NCBI GenBank assembly: GCA_025360385.1
Contig: JANYCG010000210.1
Span: 1 to 34,547, forward strand
Length of the DNA stretch: 34,547 nucleotides
Direction of reading: 5' to 3'
Origin: Burkholderiales bacterium
Lineage (GTDB): Bacteria; Pseudomonadota; Gammaproteobacteria; Burkholderiales; Burkholderiaceae_C
Each line of letters opens with the position of its first letter. Within the stretch, counting starts at the first letter, position 1. Positions 7,929 through 16,162 of this stretch are shown piece by piece. The position numbers and the translations under genes are program-made. Below the pieces are notes generated by a model. It did no database searches. It worked only from the letters and a program-made list of their open reading frames with translations, and was not told the origin of the DNA.

Positions 7929-9491
7929 ATGCCCAAACCCGCCAAGGCGCCGCACGCACTGTCCCCTGCCGATTACCTGTCAAAAATCTTGACGGCCCGG
8001 GTGTATGACGTGGCGATTGAAACCGCGCTGCAACCCGCCAAAAACCTGAGCAAACGGCTGCACAACACGGTGCTGTTGAAGCGTGAAGACCAGCAAAGCG
8101 TGCACAGCTTCAAGCTGCGCGGGGCCTACAACAAAATGGCGCAAATGACGCCAGAGCAGTTGAAGAAGGGCGTGATTTGCGCCTCGGCCGGTAACCATGC
8201 GCAGGGCGTGGCGCTGGGGGCGCACAAACTGGGGGCGCGCGCCGTGATCGTCATGCCCACCACCACCCCGGCCCTCAAGGTGGACGCCGTGCGGGCGCTG
8301 GGTGGTGACGTGGTGTTGCAGGGCGAAAGTTTCTCCGATGCCTACCTGCATGCGCTGGACCTGCAAAAACAGCAGGGCCTGGTTTTTGTCCACCCGTTTG
8401 ACGACCCCGACGTGATCGCGGGCCAGGGCACCGTGGCCATGGAAATCCTGCGTCAGCACCAAGGCCGGCTGGACGCGGTATTCGTCGCCATTGGCGGCGG
8501 CGGCTTGATCTCGGGCGTGGCCAACTACATCAAGGCAGTGCGCCCCGGCATCAAGGTGGTTGGCGTGCAGATGAACGACTCTGACGCCATGGCGCAATCG
8601 GTGGCGGCGGGCAAACGGATCACGCTGGCGGATGTGGGCCTGTTCGCCGACGGCACGGCCGTCAAGCAAGTGGGCGAAGAAACCTTTCGCATTGCCCGCC
8701 ACCTGGTGGATGAATTCGTCGTCGTGGACACCGATTCCGTCTGCGCGGCCATCAAAGACGTGTTCACCGAGACCCGTTGCATCGTCGAGCCGTCGGGCGC
8801 GATGGCGGTGGCGGCCATCAAGCAATACGTGGCCCGCCACGCAACCAAGGGCGAAACCTATGCCGCCATTTTGTGCGGTGCCAACATGAATTTTGACCGC
8901 CTGCGTTTTGTCGCCGAACGCGCCGGCGTGGGCGAAGAGCGCGAAGCCTTGTTTGCCGTGACCATCCCGGAGGAGCGCGGCAGTTTCAGGCGTTTTTGCG
9001 AGGTGATTGGAGCGCTGCCGGGGGCTGCGCGTTCGGTCACAGAATTCAACTACCGCATCAGCGACGCGGCCCAGGCCCATGTGTTTGTCGGGCTTTCGAC
9101 GCACGGCAAGGGGGAGTCCGCCCGGATTGCCGCCAACTTTGGCAAGCACGGGTTTGAGGCGCTTGACCTGACCCACGACGAACTGGCCATGGAGCATATT
9201 CGGCACATGGTGGGCGGGCATTCAGTGCTTGCTAAAGACGAGCGCCTGATGCGTTTTGTGTTCCCCGAGCGGCCCGGCGCTCTGATGAAGTTTTTAAGCC
9301 TGATGGCCCCTGGCTGGAACATCAGCCTGTTCCATTACCGCAACCAGGGGGCCGACTACGGCCGCATTCTGGTGGGTTTGCAGGTGCCCCAGGCGGACGA
9401 CAAAGCCTTCAAAGTTTTTCTAAAAACCCTGGGTTACCCGTCGGTCGAAGAAACGCAAAATCCGGTGTACCGGATGTTCTTGCAGCGCTGA
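7929..9491 (+). CDS. ilvA: Threonine ammonia-lyase, biosynthetic type
   Basis: PLP enzyme converting threonine to 2-oxobutanoate, first committed step of isoleucine synthesis; cytoplasmic tetramer. The 520-residue protein has the PLP lysine in HSFKLRGAYNK (Lys62), the ASAGNHAQGVA loop, the glycine-rich phosphate loop AIGGGGLISG (about 188-197) and VEPSGAMAVAAIK. After about residue 335 come two ACT-like regulatory domains (EERGSFRRFCEVIG... and ERPGALMKFLSLM...), the arrangement of the isoleucine-inhibited biosynthetic form rather than the short catabolic one. The start behind GGAAAGCCTCAG is well placed. A strong hairpin sits just upstream. Confidence 0.95.
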   Translation: MPKPAKAPHALSPADYLSKILTARVYDVAIETALQPAKNLSKRLHNTVLLKREDQQSVHSFKLRGAYNKMAQMTPEQLKKGVICASAGNHAQGVALGAHKLGARAVIVMPTTTPALKVDAVRALGGDVVLQGESFSDAYLHALDLQKQQGLVFVHPFDDPDVIAGQGTVAMEILRQHQGRLDAVFVAIGGGGLISGVANYIKAVRPGIKVVGVQMNDSDAMAQSVAAGKRITLADVGLFADGTAVKQVGEETFRIARHLVDEFVVVDTDSVCAAIKDVFTETRCIVEPSGAMAVAAIKQYVARHATKGETYAAILCGANMNFDRLRFVAERAGVGEEREALFAVTIPEERGSFRRFCEVIGALPGAARSVTEFNYRISDAAQAHVFVGLSTHGKGESARIAANFGKHGFEALDLTHDELAMEHIRHMVGGHSVLAKDERLMRFVFPERPGALMKFLSLMAPGWNISLFHYRNQGADYGRILVGLQVPQADDKAFKVFLKTLGYPSVEETQNPVYRMFLQR

Positions 9492-9540
9492 AAGGCTTTG
9501 AAGCGACTTTGACTGCCTAGGTTTGCTCAATGCAGGTGAA

Positions 9541-9585
9541 AAATGCCTAAAGTCCCTATAAACATTGAATAGCTTGCTATTTAAA
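9541..9585 (-). repeat. AT-rich dispersed repeat, intergenic copy after ilvA
   Basis: On the minus strand it reads AATAGCAAGCTATTCAATG, then TTTATAGGGACTTTAGGCATTT, aligning well with the copies at 14591-14632 and 30599-30645. It lies between the convergent ilvA and gspC genes. The short palindrome AATAGC-TT-GCTATT is inside it. Confidence 0.65.
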
Positions 9586-9638
9586 TTGAATAAGCATCGG
9601 TTTCAAAAAAAGCCGTCACAGCCGCCCAACCCAGCGTT

Positions 9639-10097
9639 TCAGCGCTTGAGGGCTGGCAATTCCAGCGTCACCGAAGCCGGGGCATCCGGGCCGCTGGCCA
9701 GCAGGGCGCGGCGCGGCGCAACCGACTGCAATACCAAGCCATCGTCCACCCGTGCGCCGACCCGGTAGGGCCGGGCAGGCTTGCCGTCCAGCGAGATCAG
9801 CGCGGCCCCGCCATTTTTGGCGTTGGCCACAATGCCCACCAAGGTCATGCGGCCAGCCAGGTTGGCCGGCGCGGCTGCGATAACGGCACCACCCACCGCT
9901 GCGCTGGCCCCCAGGGCACGCGCCAGCACGGGTGCGTCGGTGGGCGCGAAATCGGAGGCGCCCGTGGCCGTCGTGACGGAAAGTAATGAACTGGCAGGCC
10001 ACTTCAAGGCCCAAAACGCCACACTGCCCGCCGCCAGCGCAGCCAGCGCAAACGTGGCCAAGCGTGGCCACCAGATGCTGTGAAGAATCGTCTGCAT
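9639..10097 (-). CDS. gspC: Type II secretion inner-membrane protein GspC (short form)
   Basis: Links the inner-membrane platform of the type II secretion machine to the GspD secretin. The 152-residue product has one N-terminal membrane span (about 10-32) and a periplasmic homology region with the family pattern LVGIVAN...GGAALISLDGKPARPYRVGARVDDGLVLQSVAPRRALL (about 87-135, cited in part). It ends soon afterwards, so the C-terminal PDZ domain of longer GspC proteins is absent, as in many betaproteobacteria. It is transcribed away from gspG, with 65 bp between the two starts. Assigned by the short HR domain and the context. Confidence 0.82.
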   Translation of the reverse strand: MQTILHSIWWPRLATFALAALAAGSVAFWALKWPASSLLSVTTATGASDFAPTDAPVLARALGASAAVGGAVIAAAPANLAGRMTLVGIVANAKNGGAALISLDGKPARPYRVGARVDDGLVLQSVAPRRALLASGPDAPASVTLELPALKR

Positions 10098-10162
10098 GGC
10101 GCAGATTATGATTCAAGCTCAGTGGCGATCCGACGCCCCAAAAATCCTAGGAAGGCAGCAAC
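10098..10162. promoter_or_regulatory. Divergent control region of gspC and gspG
   Basis: Only 65 bp separate the two start codons, so promoters for both directions must lie here or inside the genes. The gspG ribosome site (AGGAAGGCAGCAAC) is evident. I could not pick convincing -10 and -35 boxes. Confidence 0.4.
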
Positions 10163-10675
10163 ATGGCACAGGCCAGGAACACCCCAACAACCCGCCCAAG
10201 CAGTGACAGCCTGGCTGCATCGCCGCGCCGATTGCGCCCTGCGCTGGCGCACGCGACCCGCTTGGCACGGCAAAAAGCGTTCACTCTGATCGAGCTGATG
10301 GTGGTGCTGGTCATCATTGGTGTGCTGGCGGCGCTGATCGTGCCCAATGTGCTGGACCGCGCCGACGATGCCCGCGCCACGGCCGCCAAAACCGACATCA
10401 GCAACCTGGTGCAGGCCCTCAAGCTGTACAAGCTGGACAACCAGCGCTTCCCCACCGCCGATCAGGGCCTGCAGGCGCTGGTGGCCAAACCCGCCAGCGG
10501 CCCAGTGCCGGGCAACTGGAAGCCTTACCTCGACAAACTGCCCAACGACCCCTGGGGCCGCCCCTACCTTTACCTGAACCCCGGCGTAAAAGGCGAGATT
10601 GACGTGTTGTCCTTTGGGGCCGATGGCGTGACGGGCGGCGAAGGCAAGAATGCGGACATTGGCTCCTGGCAGTGA
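10163..10675 (+). CDS. gspG: Type II secretion major pseudopilin GspG
   Basis: Main subunit of the periplasmic pseudopilus that pushes substrates through the secretin. The 170-residue precursor has a 39-residue basic leader, then FTLIELMVVLVIIGVLAALI (residues 40-59) with Glu5 of the mature form. The GspG body follows, with ADQGLQALV, PNDPWGRPYLYLNPG and the calcium-site end FGADGVTGGEG...DIGSW. The residue before the cleavage point is Ala (codons CAA AAA GCG TTC) instead of the near-invariant Gly; the other type IV-like genes in this cluster keep Gly. The leader is long, but the ATG has a good ribosome site and no later in-frame ATG precedes the cleavage site. The TGA overlaps the gspH ATG. 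Confidence 0.93.
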   Translation: MAQARNTPTTRPSSDSLAASPRRLRPALAHATRLARQKAFTLIELMVVLVIIGVLAALIVPNVLDRADDARATAAKTDISNLVQALKLYKLDNQRFPTADQGLQALVAKPASGPVPGNWKPYLDKLPNDPWGRPYLYLNPGVKGEIDVLSFGADGVTGGEGKNADIGSWQ

Positions 10676-11301
10676 TGTGGCCCCCACGTTCGCTCACTTC
10701 GTGTAGCGCCCTGCCCCCCGAGGGGGCTAATTTTTCTAGGGGCGGCCCGTCGAAAAATTGCACTAACTGGCCCCCACGTTCGCTCACTTCGTGTAGCGCC
10801 CTGCCCCCCGAGGGGGCTAATTTTTCTCGGGGCGGCCCGTCGAAAAATTGCCGCATCTCATTGCATGGACGGCTAACAGGTTTTACCTTGCTGGAGCTGC
10901 TCATCGTGGTGGCGATCATCGCCGTGGCTTCGGCGGGCGTGAGTTTTGCGCTGCGTGATTCGGCCGAGGCGCAATTGGCGCGTGAAGCGGTGCGGCTGGC
11001 GGCCTTGTTTGAGGCGGCACGGGCACGCTCCCTGGCCAGCGGCGTGCCGGTGCGCTGGCGGGTCACGGAATCCGGTTTCAGCTTTGACGGACTGCCGCGC
11101 GGCACGCTGCCAGAAACGTGGCTCAACACTGGCGTGCGGGCCGTGGCGGCCCTGCCTTTGTTGTTGGGGCCGGAGCCTATCTTGCCGCCGCAATCGGTGC
11201 TGCTGGCCGCACGGTCGAACAACGGCAGCACCACTGAACAAACTTTGCGCGTTCAAACCGACGGCGTTCGGCCCTTTTCGGTGCAGGCCGGCTCGCCATG
11301 A
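10675..11301 (+). CDS. gspH: Type II secretion minor pseudopilin GspH with repeat-derived leader
   Basis: Minor pseudopilin near the pseudopilus tip. The recognisable protein starts at LTG|FTLLELLIVVAIIAVASAGV, followed by a GspH-type body of about 140 residues (REAVRLAALFEAARARSLASG, PVRWRV). From the ATG at 10675, which overlaps the gspG stop as TGATG, there are 69 residues before the cleavage site. About 58 of them come from two tandem copies of a GC-rich DNA repeat read in frame (WPPRSLTSCSALPPEGANFS twice). A TTG at 10860 would give a normal 6-residue leader but has no visible ribosome site. I infer that the repeat entered the leader after the coupled start and kept the frame. Whether the long leader is made and processed is unknown. 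Confidence 0.8.
   Translation: MWPPRSLTSCSALPPEGANFSRGGPSKNCTNWPPRSLTSCSALPPEGANFSRGGPSKNCRISLHGRLTGFTLLELLIVVAIIAVASAGVSFALRDSAEAQLAREAVRLAALFEAARARSLASGVPVRWRVTESGFSFDGLPRGTLPETWLNTGVRAVAALPLLLGPEPILPPQSVLLAARSNNGSTTEQTLRVQTDGVRPFSVQAGSP
10678..10761 (+). repeat. GC-rich dispersed repeat, copy 1 (tandem)
   Basis: An 84-bp unit beginning TGGCCCCCACGTTCGCTCAC and containing CCCCCCGAGGGGG and GGGGCGGCCCGTCG. It is identical to copy 2 except for one base (TCTAGG versus TCTCGG), with a 6-bp spacer ACTAAC. Related copies lie at 21565-21640 and, inverted, 23438-23510. Confidence 0.92.
10768..10851 (+). repeat. GC-rich dispersed repeat, copy 2 (tandem)
   Basis: Second 84-bp unit of the tandem pair. 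The 90-bp period is exactly 30 codons, so both copies stay open in the gspH frame. The near identity suggests a recent duplication. Confidence 0.92.
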
Positions 11302-11723
11302 CGGGCGCTTTGGCGCAGCGCAAACGGCCGGGGCGCTGCGTCGTTGGGGGCCGCTCGCACGGCGCATGCGGTTTCACGCTGGTGGAGGTTCTGGTGGCCC
11401 TGGCCATCGTCGCCATTGCCCTGACCGCTGGCGTCCAGGCCACGCTGGCGATGACGCGTAATGCGCAGCGCCAGACCGACACCCTGCTGGCGCATATTTG
11501 CGCCGAAAACGAGCTGGTCAAAATCCGCCTGGCCAAACAAATGCCGGGCGTGGGCGACACCACTGTCGCCTGCGACCAAGCCGGGCATGCGCTGACGGTG
11601 GCATTGGCGGTGCGGCCCACGCCCAACCCCAACTTTCGGCGCGTTGACGCCAAAGTGCAAGACGCTGCCGACGCCAGCGGCGGCAGCATTCTGACGATCT
11701 CCACGGTGGTCGGGCGGTTTTGA
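11298..11723 (+). CDS. gspI: Type II secretion minor pseudopilin GspI
   Basis: Minor pseudopilin of the tip complex (I-J-K). The 141-residue precursor has a 25-residue leader ending in ACG|FTLVEVLVALAIVAIAL, with the conserved Gly at -1 and Glu at +5. The body has the GspI pattern (AMTRNAQRQTDTLLAHICAENEL). The ATG overlaps the gspH stop (ATGA), which implies coupled translation in the gsp operon. Length is normal. Confidence 0.92.
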   Translation: MTGALAQRKRPGRCVVGGRSHGACGFTLVEVLVALAIVAIALTAGVQATLAMTRNAQRQTDTLLAHICAENELVKIRLAKQMPGVGDTTVACDQAGHALTVALAVRPTPNPNFRRVDAKVQDAADASGGSILTISTVVGRF

Positions 11724-12472
11724 TGCGAAGCCGCCCGCCATTCCGCCTTTCTTGCGGCTTCACCTTGATCGAGCTGATGGTGGCCATCGGCATCCTCGCC
11801 TTGACGGCGGTGCTCAGCTGGCGTGGCCTGGACAGCATGACCCGCGCCAAAAACCAGCTGGAGCAACGCGCCGACGAGGTGCTGGCCCTGCAAGCGGGTT
11901 TGAACCAATGGGGCACCGACCTGGACGCGCTGCTGCAACTGCCGCAAACCCCGGCGCTGGACTGGGACGGCAGGGCATTGCGCCTGGTGCGGCGCAGTGC
12001 GCCGGGTGCCAACAGTGCTGGCGCCGAAACGGCGGGCGGTAAAGCCCTGGCAGCGCTGGAGGTAGCCGCCCAGGTGGTGGCCTGGTCGCGCCGCAACATC
12101 GACGGCACCGGGCAATGGCTGCGTTGGCAGTCGCCGCCCCTGCGCACACGCGGCGAGTTGCAGGCGGCCTGGGCGTTGGCGGCCCAATGGGCGCAAAACC
12201 CGGGCGACGAAGTTAAAAAGCGCGAAGTCCGCCTCGGGGCTTTGAGCCAGATGCAAATTTTTTATTTCCGCGGTGATGCCTGGACTAATCCCTTGTCCAG
12301 CGAGGGGGCTGCGACCACGCCGGTGGGCACACTGTTCGGCAATACCACCAAAGCCGACCCGTCTGTGCCCGACGGGGTTCGCCTGGTGCTGACCCTGCCC
12401 GAGGGCCGGGCCATCAACGGCGTCATCACGCGCGACTGGGTTCGCCCAACGCTGGGCGGTGGCAAGTCATGA
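11723..12472 (+). CDS. gspJ: Type II secretion minor pseudopilin GspJ
   Basis: Tip-complex minor pseudopilin. The 249-residue precursor has a 12-residue leader (MRSRPPFRLSCG), then FTLIELMVAIGILALTAVLS. The GspJ body carries SWRGLDSMTRAKNQLEQR and a C-terminal VRLVLTLPEG segment. The chosen ATG overlaps the gspI TGA (TGATG); a TTG one codon earlier is less likely. The stop overlaps the gspK start, so genes I to K are packed without gaps. Confidence 0.92.
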   Translation: MRSRPPFRLSCGFTLIELMVAIGILALTAVLSWRGLDSMTRAKNQLEQRADEVLALQAGLNQWGTDLDALLQLPQTPALDWDGRALRLVRRSAPGANSAGAETAGGKALAALEVAAQVVAWSRRNIDGTGQWLRWQSPPLRTRGELQAAWALAAQWAQNPGDEVKKREVRLGALSQMQIFYFRGDAWTNPLSSEGAATTPVGTLFGNTTKADPSVPDGVRLVLTLPEGRAINGVITRDWVRPTLGGGKS

Positions 12473-13470
12473 CCGCAGGCAGGCATCTTCAAAAACGCCA
12501 GTCGGGCGCGGCGATTCTGATGGCCATGTTGACAGTGACCCTGGTGGCCACACTGGCGGTTGGGGCCATGTGGCAGCAATGGCGCAGCAGCGAGATCGAG
12601 GCGGCCCAGCGGGCTCGCGTGCAGTCATCGTGGATTCTGGCCGGCGCCCTGGACTGGGCGCGGCTGATCCTGATTGAGGACGCACGCGCTGGCGGTGCCG
12701 ACCACCTGGCCGAACCTTGGGCGGTGCCACTCGAAGAGGCTCGGCTCACCACGTTTTTTGCTTCCGAGAGCAGCGCCAGCACGTCACAAGACGACGTGCA
12801 GCAGGCCTTTATTTCCGGCCGCATCGAAGACGGTCAAGCGCATTTGAACGTCTTCAACCTGGTGGACCAAGGCGTTGTGTCCCGCCCTGCCCTGGCCCAA
12901 TTTGAGAAGTTGTTCGATCTCTTGGGCCTGCCCGGGGCAGACGTGGCGCGCCTCGCTGAAAACCTGCGGTTTGCGCAAGACACCAGCCCGGACAACCGCA
13001 ATGGGGCCCAGGCCGCATTACTGCCCCAGCGCATCGACCAACTGGTCTGGCTGGGTGTTGCCCCGCAAAGCCTGGCCTTGCTCGCGCCCTTCATCACCCT
13101 CTTGCCCGAGCGCACGCCGGTCAACCTCAACACGGCGCCCGCCGAAGTGGTCTACGCGGCGATCCCGTCGATCGACATGGCCGGGGCGCGGCAGTTTGTA
13201 TCCGGGCGCACGCTGTCGCACTTTCAAAGCCTGGGGGATGCCAGCAAAGCCCTGGGTGAACGTGGCCGCGACATCAATGACAGCCTGCACAGCGTCACCT
13301 CCCGCTACTTTGAGGTGGTGGGTCGTCTGCGCCTGGACCAGACTGTGGTGTCTGAACGCTCTTTGGTTCAACGTGACGGCCTGGCCGTGAGGGCCTTGTG
13401 GCGAGAACGGGTGGCGGCCCAAATTCGGGCACCGTCCCAGACCCCGCAGCAGGCCGCGTCTCTACAATGA
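12469..13470 (+). CDS. gspK: Type II secretion minor pseudopilin GspK
   Basis: Large minor pseudopilin thought to cap the pseudopilus. The 333-residue product has a short basic leader ending QSG|AAILMAMLTVTLVATLAVG, lacking Glu5 as is normal for GspK. It then has QRARVQSSWILAGALDWARLIL, the SGRIEDGQAHLNVFNLV stretch typical of the K core and a helix-hairpin-like PVNLNTAPAEVVYAAIPSID segment. ATGA overlap with gspJ. Length is normal. Confidence 0.93.
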   Translation: MTAGRHLQKRQSGAAILMAMLTVTLVATLAVGAMWQQWRSSEIEAAQRARVQSSWILAGALDWARLILIEDARAGGADHLAEPWAVPLEEARLTTFFASESSASTSQDDVQQAFISGRIEDGQAHLNVFNLVDQGVVSRPALAQFEKLFDLLGLPGADVARLAENLRFAQDTSPDNRNGAQAALLPQRIDQLVWLGVAPQSLALLAPFITLLPERTPVNLNTAPAEVVYAAIPSIDMAGARQFVSGRTLSHFQSLGDASKALGERGRDINDSLHSVTSRYFEVVGRLRLDQTVVSERSLVQRDGLAVRALWRERVAAQIRAPSQTPQQAASLQ

Positions 13471-13477
13471 GCCTCTC

Positions 13478-14776
13478 ATGAGCACGCTGATCGTCAAACT
13501 GCCGTCCCCGAATGGCACCATGCCCCCTGACGGGTCGGCCAATGCATCCGCGGGTCTGCCCATGTCCTACGATTTTGTGCTGTCGCACGATGGACGCAAC
13601 GTGGCCAGCCAGTCACGCGCCAGCGCTCAATTGCTGCCACGGGTGCCCAATGGCGAGGTGGTCGCGCTGGTCGGCGCCGAATGCCTGTCCTGGCACCGCG
13701 TGACATTACCGCGCGGCACGCTGGCACGGCAAATGCTTCAAGAACCCAACCCGGCGCGATTGCGCGCCATTCTTGAGGGTCTGCTCGAAGACCACCTGCT
13801 GGACGACCCCGCGCGGCTGCACTTTGCCTTGGGGCCCGAGGCGCGCGACGACGCCCCCGTCTGGGTGGGCGTGTGTGACCGGGCCTGGCTGCACGGCATG
13901 GTGCAGGCGCTGGAGCAGCAACAGGTGCAGGTCGCGCGCATCGCGCCTGAATTTGCGCCTTTGGATGCTGGCGCAGCGGCTGAGGCGGCTGACCCAGCTC
14001 TGGCCCACGCGGGCAGCAGCCTACAGGTGCTGGGCACGCCGGATGCGCCGCAAATGGTGTTCCCGCGCAACGGTGCGCCGCAAATCTTGCCTTTGTCAGC
14101 CGCCGCTGTGGTTCTGGCCGCGTGGCCGTCAGACGCTGCGGTGGTGGCGGAGCCCGCCGTGGCGGCGCTGGCAGAAGGTCTGTTCAATCGTCGCGTCAGC
14201 CTGCAGCAGGTCGGCCAACGCTGGCTGGCAGCCAGCCAGTCCAATTGGGATCTGGCGCAATTTGACTTGGTCAACTCCAGCAGCAGCCGCACCTTCAAAC
14301 AGATCCGCAAAGGCATGGCCAGCCTGGCGTGGGCACCGCGCTGGCGTGCCGCACGCTGGGCGCTGGTGGCGCTGGCGGTGGCCAACCTGGCCGGACTGAA
14401 TGCCTGGGCCTGGGCGCAAACCCAGAGTGTGCAGGCCAAACGGGCGGCCATTGACGCGGTGCTGACCAGCACGTTTCCGCAGGTCAAAGTGGTGGTCGAT
14501 GCACCTTTGCAAATGGCGCGCGAGGTGGCCCTGCTGCGTCAGGCCACAGGCGGCGCCTCCAGCAGCGATTTTGACCAGTTGTTGACCACAATAAGTGCCA
14601 ATGTCCCTATGGATAAAGCCTATACAGCTATTGAATATGCAGCAAACGAGATTCGCATCAAAGGCCATGGGCTAAGCCCCGCGCAACTCGATGCCGTGCG
14701 GCCCGTGTTGGCTGGCAAAGGCCTGCAAGCGCAGTTGGACGCAGATTTTTTACGGGTGCAGGCGACGGCACCATGA
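13478..14776 (+). CDS. gspL: Type II secretion platform protein GspL
   Basis: Bitopic inner-membrane protein that recruits the GspE ATPase through its cytoplasmic actin-like domain and binds GspM in the periplasm. The 432-residue protein has the cytoplasmic part (about 1-285, with LVGAECLSWHRVTLPRG and LEGLLEDHLLDDP), a membrane span at about 290-312 (RWALVALAVANLAGLNAWAW) and a small periplasmic ferredoxin-like domain. It starts 7 bp after gspK. A copy of the AT-rich dispersed repeat (14591-14632) forms part of the periplasmic domain codons. The stop overlaps gspM (ATGA). Confidence 0.92.
   Translation: MSTLIVKLPSPNGTMPPDGSANASAGLPMSYDFVLSHDGRNVASQSRASAQLLPRVPNGEVVALVGAECLSWHRVTLPRGTLARQMLQEPNPARLRAILEGLLEDHLLDDPARLHFALGPEARDDAPVWVGVCDRAWLHGMVQALEQQQVQVARIAPEFAPLDAGAAAEAADPALAHAGSSLQVLGTPDAPQMVFPRNGAPQILPLSAAAVVLAAWPSDAAVVAEPAVAALAEGLFNRRVSLQQVGQRWLAASQSNWDLAQFDLVNSSSSRTFKQIRKGMASLAWAPRWRAARWALVALAVANLAGLNAWAWAQTQSVQAKRAAIDAVLTSTFPQVKVVVDAPLQMAREVALLRQATGGASSSDFDQLLTTISANVPMDKAYTAIEYAANEIRIKGHGLSPAQLDAVRPVLAGKGLQAQLDADFLRVQATAP
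14591..14632 (-). repeat. AT-rich dispersed repeat inside gspL
   Basis: Read on the minus strand: AATAGCTGTATAGGCTTTAT, then CCATAGGGACATTGGCACTTAT. It matches 30599-30645 and 9541-9585 closely. It is in frame within gspL and stands out as AT-rich in a GC-rich gene. Confidence 0.65.
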
Positions 14777-15303
14777 AGCTTTCTCCCGCCAACTTTGCAA
14801 ACTCTGCCGGGCGCAACACCGTGCCGTCAGGTGTCGGCTTTGCAGCACGTTGGGACGCGCTGGCACCGCGCGAGCGTTATTTGTCGCTGGCCGGCGCCGT
14901 GTTGGTGGCCGGTGCCGTGTTGTGGTGGCTGGCGCTGGCACCTGCCCTGGGCCGACTGGCGCTGGCGCAGGCGCAGCAAAGCCGGCTGGATGGCCAGTGG
15001 CAACAGATGGTGGCCCTGAAAGCCCAGGCGGTCGCGTTGGCGGCACAACCCAAAATGAACGCAGCAGACGCTTTGCGCGCCTTGGAGAAAATCACCACCC
15101 AAACCCTGGGTGCCCAGACCACGCTGCGGGTGGCAGGTGACCGCGTCACCGTCACGCTCAAGGCGGCCCCTGCGACCTTGCTGGCGCAGTGGTTGGTGCA
15201 AGTGCGTGCGGATGCCCGCAGCAGTGCCGCTGAGCTGCGCCTGACCAAAACTGGCGCTGCGGCCTGGGACGGCAGCGTGGTCATTCAACTGCCCGCGCCT
15301 TGA
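14773..15303 (+). CDS. gspM: Type II secretion platform protein GspM
   Basis: Small bitopic inner-membrane partner of GspL. It has 176 residues: a cytoplasmic start with AARWDALAPRERYLSLAGAV, a single span at about 36-55 (SLAGAVLVAGAVLWWLALAP), a coiled region, and a periplasmic ferredoxin-like domain ending WDGSVVIQLPAP. The ATG overlaps the gspL stop. Size, topology and position all fit GspM, which is weakly conserved in sequence. Confidence 0.88.
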   Translation: MKLSPANFANSAGRNTVPSGVGFAARWDALAPRERYLSLAGAVLVAGAVLWWLALAPALGRLALAQAQQSRLDGQWQQMVALKAQAVALAAQPKMNAADALRALEKITTQTLGAQTTLRVAGDRVTVTLKAAPATLLAQWLVQVRADARSSAAELRLTKTGAAAWDGSVVIQLPAP

Positions 15304-15311
15304 GTGGCTTG

Positions 15312-16109
15312 ATGGCACGCCCACGCGCCTCTGCAAACGCTGCAACCCCTTGGGGCTGGGCCTGGTCAGGTGCGTTGCTTGGCCTGTTGTTGGCTTTGCT
15401 GGCCTACGCGCCGGCCCGCTGGCTGGGGCAACTGGTATCCGAGGCCAGCGCCGGGCGCGTGTTGCTGGTGGACGCGCACGGCACGGTCTGGCGCGGTTCG
15501 GCCCGGCTGGTGTTGACTGGCGGTGCCGACAGCCTGGACAGCGTGGCCCTGCCGGGGCGCATGGCTTGGCGCATCCGGCCATCGTCATGGCGCCAGCTTC
15601 AACTCGACGTCAACGCGCCGTGTTGCATGGCGCAAGACTTGCACCTGTTGGCCAGCGCCGGCTGGTCGCGCCAGCGCCTGGAGCTGGGCGACCACCAGTC
15701 GAGCTGGCCCGCCAGCTTGCTGGCCGGTCTTGGCACCCCCTGGAACACAGTGCAGGCGCAGGGGCAACTGGCCGCCCGACTGACAGGCCTGTCAGTAGAA
15801 TGGCTTGAAGGCCGGATCAGCCTGGCGGGCCAAGTGCAACTGGATGCGCTGGAGATGGCCTCCCGGTTGTCCACCTTGCGGCCCATCGGCAGTTACCGGC
15901 TCAGTTTGACGGGAGGCAGCGTGAATGTATTGAAACTCGAAACCCTGCAAGGCAGCCTGCAATTGAGCGGCCTGGGCCACTGGGTAGGCGGTCGCCTGCG
16001 CTTTGACGGGGCGGCCAGCGCTGCGCCAGACCGTGCCGAGGCCTTGTCCAACCTGCTGAACATCATCGGGCGGCGTGACGGCATGCGCTCGGTCATCAAA
16101 GTGGGTTGA
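15312..16109 (+). CDS. gspN: Type II secretion protein GspN
   Basis: Accessory inner-membrane protein of some type II systems, with no fixed role. From the ATG at 15312 it has 265 residues: one N-terminal span (about 14-34, GALLGLLLALLAYAPARWL), then a periplasmic beta-rich region with LLVDAHGTVWRGSARLVLTG, LPGRMAWRIRP and a late LGHWVGGRLRFDGAASA segment characteristic of the T2SSN family. The frame is open back to a TTG at 15300 overlapping the gspM stop; either start is possible. Confidence 0.87.
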   Translation: MARPRASANAATPWGWAWSGALLGLLLALLAYAPARWLGQLVSEASAGRVLLVDAHGTVWRGSARLVLTGGADSLDSVALPGRMAWRIRPSSWRQLQLDVNAPCCMAQDLHLLASAGWSRQRLELGDHQSSWPASLLAGLGTPWNTVQAQGQLAARLTGLSVEWLEGRISLAGQVQLDALEMASRLSTLRPIGSYRLSLTGGSVNVLKLETLQGSLQLSGLGHWVGGRLRFDGAASAAPDRAEALSNLLNIIGRRDGMRSVIKVG

Positions 16110-16162
16110 CCTTCGCACTGATGCCCGAGCTTGCCTGCACGATATAACTGGATCACCACTGC

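Noticed and set aside
7321-7983. Long form of the OsmC-family protein (220 codons)
   Set aside because: The first 71 codons cross the ilvA upstream hairpin and overlap the ilvA start on the other strand; the family start and ribosome site support 7770.
7980-9221. 413-codon open frame on the minus strand across ilvA
   Set aside because: It is the antisense shadow of a well-supported GC-rich gene, rich in His, Arg and Gln, with no family motif or ribosome site.
10080-10289. Plus-strand frame starting upstream of gspG
   Set aside because: It overlaps the gspG leader in another frame; gspG has the better ribosome site and recognisable product.
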